From the NCBI GenBank assembly GCA_947623455.1, contig OX392536.1:32803465-32867464 (forward strand): a DNA stretch of 64,000 nucleotides, written 5' to 3'. Both the position numbers and the translations under genes were made by a program. The notes beneath the pieces were generated by a model, which did not search any database, was not told where the DNA came from, and worked only from the letters and a program-made list of their open reading frames with translations. Source of the DNA: Mimachlamys varia. Taxonomy: Eukaryota; Mollusca; Bivalvia; Pectinida; Pectinidae. Of this stretch, positions 49,055-61,000 are shown one piece after another. Within the stretch, counting starts at the first letter, position 1, and every line of letters starts with the position of its first letter.

Positions 49055-52000
49055 CTGAAACAGAAAAGCGTTGTTTTGTTTTAAATGACTGTGTTGGATA
49101 TACATATATAAGAATGTTACTAATTCTATAATGTATTCCATAAATCGTTTAAATCATCGATCTACGTGGAGATATGGAAATGCACAAGATAATAAGGCCA
49201 TGCGATTTGGAAGGGTAAGCATGTTCTGGTTCATCGAAGACACCAGTTTTTAAATCCAGGTCACATCCAAGTAAATGTTTAAAAAATCAAAGTGAAGAAT
49301 TAGGCATTGTTTGGAAACAATGCCTGATTGTAGATATAGATAGTAGATACTCTGAAGTAGATATAATAATGAGCATATCATAAACGGTCAATATTTCTGA
49401 ATGGAACTCAGACGATGACCGTAAAAGTTGCTCACAGTCTTCATCAAACCCGCATCTCTCGAATCCCCGTTAGTTTGTTCGATAGCAGCCGACACATAAA
49501 ATAAGACATGTATGATCGGGGTTGCAGTTGACAACGCACTCGCCCATGTAGGTTTTGACGTAAAGCGGTATGAAATCACCTTGCCGATCACTCAGGTTTA
49601 TTCAAGGTACCCTGGTGTCCTCCCACACTAAGAGCCAGTGCGCTAGCATCTTGGCCAATAGGACAAACTATTGTCAGAGTCAATTAGCTATGTGTAAGGT
49701 AAGCTATCTCCTTCACTTATCGTAGCTCGATAGATATACAGTATCAATAGATTGATACGATGTGAATGTCTATAATACAAAGTATGATCAAGAATAGAAA
49801 CTGGAATTTATCTAAATGGAGAAGTACAAATGTGAAGCGACAAAGGTATTACAAAGAATAGGATGTTAAAATAGACTACCAAGTGTCAAAATCCAAATTG
49901 GAATGACCACCAACTCACATTTTACATATTTCCGTTTATGAATATTTTGAAAAAAAGTATTTTGATACATTAACAAATTATGTCCTAAAATAAAATTAAG
50001 TCATTTTAAAATGACAAAAAGAGGTTAAAAGTAAGCTTACTTATAAAATATTTCTTCTTGGGTGGCATTTTATTGCAAAATATAACATTCAACAACTTTC
50101 GGAAAATGCTAATGTTTGTTTTCTTATATCATGTTTAAGGTACACTTTAATTGCACGTATTTAACAGTTATAAATCAGTCGTTGGTTAGTGAATCAACCT
50201 GTATTGGGTTATGTCCCCTGTGGCCACACTTTGATGCGTTACATGTTCATTGGTGTATTTAATGAATAAGGATAACGCGTTATTATGTTCCCCATACTTA
50301 CCCTTAACGAGCGTTTAGAGAAGTTTCTGGTAAGTTTTCCAGTACCGGTCATATCCATGTGGTCAAAACTCAGACTCTCCTCAATTTTATCAAGTCTGTA
50401 TATTAAAGAATGTACGATTAAACATCAAATATGGACGGATACGTTTTACATTTTAATGCATATACGTAGATATCCTACTTTAAACATACAATGCAGGCAG
50501 CTTAATGTATTGAGAACAGATATCTGAATGAATTTTCCAGCATTCATAGGAAATAATAAAATGAAATAATAAATCCTTGAAGAACGTAATGCTACATTAC
50601 AAATAGCCGGTAACTTTTGTAAAACAATACCTTTGATCAAAGAGAAGATAAAGTATGAAATAATTACCGGGTAGCAATGTTCTGTATCTGTTTTGTAAGG
50701 GAGGTTTGCGATTCCTTCAATTCTTTCTGAAACATATTCTTTCGTTCTTCGGTCTGCATCCGATTGACGCGATGATATTCATTGTCTAAAATGTTAACAC
50801 CACCCAAACTTTAATTGTACTGAAAATTCAAATTCAAATATAACGCGTTTAAGTTTTCTGCCTTTGTTTCAGATAGCACCATGTCGAAATCAAGTCTTCA
50901 TTTGTAAAAAAAACAGTATGGTACAAATAATACGTACAAAATAAAGGCGTGTTTGTCCTGTACTAAAATCAAGCAAATTTGCGAATAAAGGGAGATTACT
51001 CGTATTTATTTTCGACGTCAAAATCTTGTTTTGCTACTTACCAGTAAGATAGATATTGTTTCGTGGTGTTAGTTTTCTACATCCGCAACAGAAAATAAAC
51101 CTTAGGAATGCCGCAATGTGAACGATGATAGAAAATGGAGGCACAAACACCGTCTTCAGCTTGTACTCGTAAGTTAGGAAGTACATGTTGTAACGCCATA
51201 TGGCGGCTGTCTTTTCAAATATCACGTTATAGATGTTGCTGTAATAATAAGAAATAGAAATGGAATATTTTCTGCATAACTATATCATTATTAACTAACA
51301 AATGTATTTCATTTCCAAATACATGGATAGTGAAATTGCTTTGAATCCACGCTATCTTATCTTTTTACATGTTTTGCGGAATGTGCAATTGCTTCACAAC
51401 CAGTTTACACAGATAAAGCAAGGTTGTACAAGGTCTACGTTAAGGTTCTGTTCATTATATCATTGGAAATACATATGTCACACAATATGATTAAAACAAC
51501 AGCTCCTCTCTATACTGTCGTGTTGACAGGGCAGTACAGAGAGGTTGACACGAAAGTATAAAGAGGAACTGCAATTTTCTTCAATTGTACATGAGAAGTG
51601 AAATTACTTTGAGTTTTATTTTTCGTTAAAAATGCCATAAATTTTCCAGAATATTCAATTGACTCATAGCCAGTTTACACAGTTAAATAACTATTGTCCA
51701 AGATCTTCTTTGTGTTTTTTTTTCATGATCTCATTTGAAATACATTTATAACACAAACGACAATTACCTGAATATAGCAATGAGTAGATTGAGGAGCAGT
51801 ACATTTGACAACAGAATGTAGATTCCAAGGAAGATGTACACTAAAAAATGTTGTTTCCTACAGAACCTAGCATCATCATCACAATCAGAGTCATCTGAAA
51901 GAGAAGCAAGATTATGTAAAGTTACACACACTACTAGCAATGTACCAATAATAGAAAATATCATGTTTGACCATTATTGCATCACGATATCATAAAAGAA

Positions 52001-55000
52001 AGCTGTATTAACAAATAAACATATCGAGAGAATTGATATAGGTTTACTTGTTTTTTTTATCTACGTTAAAAGATAAGATCTTATTATGGCAATACACATT
52101 TGTTGAAATGGGAAAAAAAATAAAATAATAATAGCGTCTAAATTTTGATCAATGTTCCAATATGAAAAATGAATTTGGATTAATCCATTTTTATTATACA
52201 ACTGTTTAATTTATATTTAACCATTTACTGTCACTCTTGTTTATGTAATTAATTAAATTACTACGTTTGTTGTATCAGAGGAAAATAATGCTGGGTTCCA
52301 TATCGGGCAATCGGGAACCAAGCACACCCAGCATTGTTTCCGATTTCTGTTCAATTATTTCAAAGCCCTTCTTCAAAATATATCACAAGAATTACGTTGT
52401 GTCTCCTACAGTAGAATATAGTACACAGTGGTAATATTATTTGCTTTTAAACTTTGACTAGTTGTTGATTAAATATACAAGATGTTAAATCCGATTTCAG
52501 CACTTAATGACAATTAAATATATATGTTCGAGCGGCATGCCCGACATTATTCCGACAACCCAAGCCAAATTTCACGTAAAAGTGTATATGTGCTTTATAC
52601 CTGCTATGGCATCCAGTCCAACCTCCCCGTAAACTATCCAGTAGGGTTGGTAGAAGACGTCTCGGATGATATCCCAGGTGGGATGTCGCTCCGTGTACAG
52701 CAGTGCCTGGCTAGAGGTACCGTACGCCACGATGAAAATCAACAGAATCAGCAGGAACTGTAGCATGGACGCCGTCTAGGTAAGAATGGAGTGTTCTTAT
52801 GTTTACAGGTAAACGAGAAATATTCAGAACAATTTACAAAACACCATCAAGTAAATGTTCACTCACAAGGCGCTTACTATTCTGATCTTGGACTTATTAT
52901 CTTGTGATTTTTAAGAGTCTCCGTGTTAATCTTTCATTTGTTCTTATTTTGCCCCTAGTTTTGGTTTTGGAGTACATTCGCTGATTTTTGTTTGCTATCT
53001 TAATACTAGTAAACAATGTTGCATTCTGTTCTGGTTTAAAAATGTATTTGTTATCATTTAATAATAAGTGCAGTTGCTCTTACCATTTCCTTCACCATGA
53101 CAACCTGAGGACCTAGAGTCTGATCGACAACGTAAGCCCTGAAGATTTTGAGTTGGAAGATGACGAGATTGATAGAGTAGGCTATCTTTGTGAAGGTCTG
53201 GTCTGGCTCAAAGTGGTGAACACAGTATCCAAGAACAAAAAGTAGGGCATTTAGAGATTCTACGACAGTCGTCACACCGACGATGTCTCGGATTGTCGAT
53301 CTCCAGCTGGCTGTCGGAAAGATTCCTACCTGGGGAAACGGCAATATCAATACATATCTATAAATAATATGTATAAAATAAATATGTTACTGATATGTAT
53401 TCACAATTTTTGGAACAATTTTAGTGCTATCCTACGGTGGTGTATTAGGGCCACGATACAATATTAAAGTTTACGTACAAAATAATAGATATGAAGTTTT
53501 ACGTACAAGATAAAACGTTGTACGCACAGGATAATATGTTGTACATGTACGCACAGGATAAAATGTTGTACGTACAAGATAAATTAAATTTTATAGTGAC
53601 CCTATTATACATCTGTACTATCAACAATGTTACATCACAATGTTTGTAATGTTTTTAGTCTCCTTGTAAATTTTCCTGAAATCAAGATCTTTTGCAATAT
53701 AGTGAAAGTCATTTTGTTGTGATTGGTGTGAGGGTATGTGGGATGGACTAAACCCAGCGCAATCTAAACATTGCAGTCTTAGCGATCAAATGTCTTTTGA
53801 GGATAAACTTCATTGAAGTTACATTTAATACACTGATAACAAAATGATTCTAATCAAGTACACACAACGTCTTTTATGTGATGATGCAATGTCATACTTT
53901 AAGATAAATTCATCCACAGACATTTGAATAGAACGTAACACGTAATACATTGATGATATCACACTTACAGTATTTCTTTATATTTATTTTATTTTTCAGT
54001 TTTTTTTTCAATACAGTATAGTCTAAATTACATACATACAAGTTACAAAATGAATCCAAAGTTTATACCAGAACATGTTATTTCATAATAGTTAAGTTAA
54101 ACATTGCCAATACTGCAGTACATACCACAACAACATTACTGGTTAATTATATGCATACTTGCTTATACTTACAGTATACAGTTCATCAACCTGTAGTGTG
54201 AGAATCCATGCCAGACACACACTTTCCATGGTAGTGATGTACGCTTTCTTGAAGTCAACCAGAACCATATACACGAACATTCCCAGGAACACGAAATACA
54301 TCAGCTGACAAGACAAATCAATAAACAAATGCTTCATATCATTATTTCTTAACTTTCTCAATGAAAATTATAATGATTCCTAGATGTGAATTGTGGTTTG
54401 TCTGCAACAAGTTTTTTACTTACGAATATGACAGACATTTTATTCATTATAAATTTCCTATTTATACTACTTTTACCAAGCATGGACTTACATTGTGATA
54501 AAAGAATTTTGTTCTCGGTGATTTGAAGTAAAGTTTGAACTTTTGAAAGGTCCGCTTGGCGAACGAGGAGCCGCCCTTCCTTCCATAAGTGTTATCCAAA
54601 CCGTCTGTCTTCTGTAGGATATACGGCACTCTCACTTTCATGACCGGAGTAGCCACGAGAACAGGCATGACTTGTAGCAACACCATCTAGGGAGGAAAAC
54701 AGTGGTTATCATAACAGTGAGTGTTAAGAAAATATCTGTACTGCAGAGGTGAAACACCAACGAACAAAAACTATTAACCAGAAAATGCACGAACCACGAC
54801 AAACTTAAGAGAAGATAAATTATGTTCTAGAACGCTTTCCTGTTACTGCACCACATACAGTTCTAACACGATGGCCAACCCAGTGTCATGACAGTTTTAA
54901 TGTCTCTAATTATGTCTTGTAGAAAATTATTATTCATTTTGGTTTTAAAATATATTTTGATAGGACCTAAACCATTGATGCAGTTGACACTTTTTAAAAC

Positions 55001-58000
55001 TAGCCACCACTGTATAAAAATGTTATCTAATATTACCCGTTTCACGTCGACAAATACACCACCATTCCAAATGTCATCCATATATTTCTGCACTGCCTGG
55101 GCCGCCATGAAATTCTGAAAAGGAAAACAGAAAAGATACTTTGAACGATTATGTAGGTACATAATTTATACATGTGGATTGAAAAAAGGACTTATTAGTT
55201 AAAAAAGTGTTTAAATGTTGTTATTACAGGAATGATTGCAAATCCTTTACACGTTTATCGATAAACTTATTGCTACATATATATACAACTAGTTACAGCT
55301 TTACGATTGCATAAGCAATTAATGTTTTATCAAATGTAACTACAGTCCTAAATCACGGATTGCTATTGATGACAAACTAAATAAAGCCTGGTAGTGCTTT
55401 ATGTCATTTTTACATTAACATGGAATTATTGTGCTTACTTAAGTTATTTATAACAGTTTCGGAATACCAAATCAAGTGAAAAACAATGTAATTGATGACA
55501 TCACAATAGCAAATGTTGTTACAGACTTGTAATAACATTTGCACTCTTAATGCGTTACAATTGACGGATGAAGAGCAAATGGCAATATACATGTATTAGA
55601 AACGTGCTTTACCGTGACGTTGCCGCTAGCTGCCATTTGGAGGGCAGACAGTCCACCCCAAACAGACGACGGACTACACAGAAGTAACTGGGTGAGGTTC
55701 TCGTCACCGACATTACAAGAATTCAATAGCTGGATGGCCAGGTCTTCAAACATCCTGTTACAAGAACACTTATTACCCAAAAGGAAATGGTTAAAATAAA
55801 ATGAATTGTGAAGTTGTAATTGTTTTATTTGGTGAATAAATGGACTATTTTAACACATCAATCGTTTGTATTAAGTTCTATCGTAAGTTATGTTTTATAT
55901 TCTGTAAACCCGTACGTGACGCGATACGAAGCACTGATAAAAAATCCCAGCTCAATTTGGACTTTCTGAGAGTAACATTCATTTGTTGATACAGTTGGGA
56001 TTGTAAAGGACAAAATACTTAATTAAAGATTAATCTTTTATTTTGTTTTGTTCATGGGATCATTAATCCAATGGAGTACGAGGTAAATTGCTTAAACGCG
56101 AAAAAAATACCGACTGCTCCATTGGAGTTATGATCTCATAAACTAAACAAAATCATAGATTAATTTCTATATTTACATTTGATATATATTGACATTTACA
56201 CAACACTTTACAGAACACTATAATATACTGGTTTTAATTCAAAGTAATGTAATACCACGTACTTTTTATTCTGGTCAAGCTTTCTCTTCTCGTCTTGAAA
56301 CCTGTCGTCAATCTGTGACTTCATTGTCTCCATTAGGTGACACATGGCAATGGCGCTCTGTAAGGGTTCCTGTCGTAACATGCGCCAAGCAAACTTCGCA
56401 ATATCTGGCCTGGAAACATGTTATTGTAATTGACAAGCGATAAGAATACACTGTAAACAAACCTACACGTCCAACGATATCAAACGTCATCGTCCGTATG
56501 TGGACATCTGCAGTAAAAAAATATTTAAGAATATGGAAATAATGCCGTTTGAAACTTTGTAAAAGAACAACATTGCTTGTTGATGAATCGCACTTGGATT
56601 CTGATTGACTGCCTATTTCACATTTATTTGCGTCGTTTGTATCGTTGTTTTATGTGTATTTGCGACCGAAAAACGTGCAAGAAAATACTTATATTAATCA
56701 TTTAGATAATAAACACGTTCAGCTAGAAACAAGTATTTGTCTATCAAAAAAAAAGAAATACCTAGAAGTACAAAATCCATGATATTGATGTCAAATTAAA
56801 GTACAGGTATATGTTGGCATAGATCATTTGTTACAGTTGTGGTATCGCACAACGCACCAAAAACTGCATGCGTGCATCGTGCATACATCGTGCACACATC
56901 GTTCGCCCATGGTGCGCACAACCGGGTGATCTAAAGATCGTGCGTTTATGTGTGCGATTAAATCGCACACACGCACGATTTGGTACAATTGGTCGATACA
57001 TATTACGGAATGAAAAACATATGGAACCCTCTTGTCCAAAAACTATTTAAATTCGCATCATATTTCTTGGGAATATGTCAATTCAACAATATACAGTAAA
57101 CAGTATTACAATGATCATAAGACAGCCAAGTGCGGGTTAAGCTACAAGGTATCAGAATATGTAAATAACATGCCGGAGTTTTACCTGTCCCGTGTGCGGC
57201 GATACGCTACGACAGCTATTACCGAGCGACCGTTATGAAAACAAACTGGACTCTTATAATCAGTTATTTGAAAAACCCTCCCCTCCTCAACATTTTACCT
57301 GTGTTTTCACACCTAGGCGAGTGTTGTAAGTGCCCCGGGCCAGAGACATCTACATATATTGGCCATGTACAGGTATAGTTAATAACTTGGTAAAGATGGT
57401 AATATTTATTTAAATTAGAACTTGTCAATATGAGTTGAAAGTTTACATACATGTGTCTATTTGGTTTGTTTCTAAAACTACAGAGAGACTATTATTATTT
57501 TTTAGAAATATATAGATAGAACTATCAGCTAATGTAAATAGTTAAAATAAAGAAATATATTTAAAACAACTGGCGCGAAACCGTATATATTGTTAAACGA
57601 TTTCTAAATTTGGCGCGAAACCGTATATATTGTTAAACGATTTCTAAATTTACATCAACCACGATTGTCATCGCACAATGTTAGTCTATCGTGTGCCCAC
57701 ATGTGCGTTAGAAATAATCGCCCAGGATCGCATCGTTCGCACATCGTGCATACACCGTTTGCCCATCGTGCGCCCACCGCACATCGTGTAACGTTGTGCG
57801 ATCCAACAACTGTAGTTGTTTCACTGTTTCATTTACGTTTTATGTTATTTCCTCTGAAATTAAACACAGACAATTGAGATTGATGTGTTTTTGAGGTAGT
57901 TGGACATTTTTAATATCACTCCCACTGATTTGGCAAAAACCTTTTTATAATACAATCTACTGACAGTTTTAGAAGTCGTTACGCTCTACATTCTTTGCTC

Positions 58001-61000
58001 CAATAAACTGGGTATTAGGAAAGGACAAATCCAATTGAACATTTTCCCTTTGAAATTTACCACAGCGCTTTGAAGCTTTTATAATTTACATCTTTATGAT
58101 ATAAAACCTGAGCAATAATTTCTATTTTACCTTAAAAAGATCACGGCCCAGATGAGAAGATGCTTGTAGGGGTAGGTGTAGTTGCCTGGACGCTCTGGTA
58201 GCAACATCCTGATATTCAAAGCTGTTTTCTGTTCCAGCTCAGCTTCCGTAGCCACAAAGTCATCGTCGTACCTGTCAAAGAGGTTCTTCATCACCCTGAC
58301 TATGAAAGTGCGTTTAGATATTGCCTTCACCTCGTCGTCTTTCTTTTCATCCGAATAAAGATATGTTGGAGCTATGTCCTCCCATATAGTCATTCCGTAG
58401 TCATAACAAGCCTAAAAATTAAAATCATGATCTTAATACTTCATATTTGTCACAATGCATCTCAATCAGTTCAAGAGAATCCGTTTGAATGTGTACAACA
58501 CTTACCCTTTCATAGAGCAGCTGGAGATTTTTACTTATGAAGTTATTAAAATCAACAACTGCTATTTCTTTCCCTATAAGTTCTTCAACCCAGTCCAATC
58601 GTTTGTCTTGTGTTGTAATGGCTGTCAGCAGAGTTTCGTGGAACAGGTCTGTATCGGATGAAGCTGAAAAACAAAAGAACATGGGGTCATTATGGCGCTT
58701 TGAAATAATTATCAAGATGAACATTTACCTTTGCGTAACTTTTCATATATTTCCTCTTGGATTTCCGATTCAACTTAATAAGAAGTATGGAATTATCTTC
58801 CGGAGATTTTGTATCTATTCATATGTGTTAGAAAAATAAGTCGTTGTCATTTGTATATTTTGTTCTTTTTCATCAAATTTTATATGCATGTACAATAATA
58901 TTTCAGCAAACTGAAGGGATGACAGACAGGATAAGAGAAAAATACTACTTAAAGAAATTAGTGATTTTACAGTAATCATATAAGTTTGAAATGAAAAAAG
59001 TCAACAAAGACTATGCAAAGGGAAGAAACTCATGAATGTACCATCTCACACTTCAGACACACACACACTTACACATATACACAGGTACATGTACACGTAT
59101 ATACAGGTAAATCAATATTAGATAAATATATGTATATATCATATACAGTCAATGGCAGATTTTTACCAAAAGTTAGTGTGCGTTGACGCACATGTCCCTG
59201 CTACTATAAACTGTTTTATATTAAAACGTAAAGGGACTCTACTGATAGAAAATCCGAATCGTCAACAAAACCATAATCCAGAATAAAAATAGATTAAACT
59301 ATGGGCAAAATATGAAAAAAGGAAAGATTAACGAAGACACTCTTGTATAAATACAAGAGAATATAACCAGGTCGTCCGGAAGATTAAAAATATCCTTATA
59401 GGTCTCATTTTTATAAAGCATATCACTTTCTCTTTATACTACTTATACAAAGAGTCAGCCAACATACTTTTATTCATTCGTATTACGACCTGTAGCTAAT
59501 ACATAAACGTCCCACACGTGCTTGTCTGAAAACAAATATTGACGAAGCCATTCGAAGCGAGCTTTGCTATAAAACCTAGAAAAACAAGGCAGGGATGTTC
59601 ATCGAAATGAATAGGGCTTGGGAATATATATTGCTGACATAAGAGTATTATAAAATGTTTGGTGTTATATTATTTATTTTTTATAGATACTCCATATGGA
59701 GAAAACGTATTAACTACTTGTTAAATAATCTATATTAACAATTAAACTATTTATTTAAAGATAATATAATATTATTGATTGAGAGTTGCGTAGAAAATTA
59801 GACAAGGTGTAAAATCTGTAAAAAGGCAAACAATGTGTAAATCTTGAAATGACTTATTTAAAGACAAATGTCACCAATCAAAATATAATACGGCGTTTTC
59901 TCATTCTATCAAAGTCTACCTTTCATATTTTAGAATAAGTTCAAAGCCTATTTTTTAATACAGGATAATAAATTGAAGCCAGTACAAATGAATGATCACT
60001 GCAAAATGGTGGAGAGACATGGATATCTTTTCACTATGCTTGGGTAATTGGTAAAAATAACACCGATTGGCAATATTAATATTAATTCAAGGTTCTTTTA
60101 AACTGCTTTATCACAATCTAAAAAGTGGTCTCAGACTGGTTCACAAATTATCATAGGGCCTTAGCAACCAGTCAATATCGTTCTCAACTCCCTGGGGAGT
60201 ATTCACCCGGTGCTGCCATTTCGGCAATTCCACAAAGTTTAGCATTACCCACGTGTTCATATACAGCTGAGTAGACTAAAGCAAGCGGAGCAAAGTACAT
60301 GTATCATTCTCAAAGATGCAACACCAGTACATTAGCCTGGACTAGAACTCGCAACCCTTTGAATATGAGCCCGGCGTCCTACAACTAGACCAACTTGCCT
60401 CACTTATGAATGTATAAACAACATACCATCAAGGTGTTTGGTGAGCAGTTCCTTGACTTGTTCGTTCTGTAACATGTTCCATTCCACCGCTAGACTCATG
60501 ATCTTACTCAGCCTCTTAGGATGATCTAAAATATGTTTAGTACATATAATTAACAGGACAAAACTATGTAAGGCAGAAAACAGTTTTTCATACTTATACA
60601 TTGTAGATCTACACGTTTACTATATACATATATCTAAGAAAATGACTCATGATTAATTAAGAGTTTGACTCTGAAACGGTGACTGTGTTTCCTATTGACC
60701 ATTACAAATATTACCTGAGCTACTGTTGAGGAGGACAGTGAGAATCTTGTTGTTGAAATCGACTTCTTTGTCTAGGTCGCACACAGCGAAACAATCTTCG
60801 GCATCCTGTCATTGAAATGGTATGAAGGCAGCATTTGTTTACAATTTCCTGAATCAATGGCTTATAAAATAAGGATAATATGTCTAGGAAGGGACAATTA
60901 AAGAAAAACACAGGAAATGAAAGAGCGAGAGAAAACAGAGAGACTAATTATTGCAAATTAGACTGCAGATGAAATTATTAATCACTTCCATATCTTTTAG

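Noticed and set aside
57032..57238. 68-codon frame inside the intronic DNA element as a transposase
   Set aside because: Too short and without any catalytic motif; the element appears non-autonomous.
60427..60525. Exon ending at the strong donor GATG|GTATGT as the main form
   Set aside because: It puts the next exon out of frame with a stop about 25 codons on, while the alternative donor keeps a frame that fits the family; retained only as a possible isoform.
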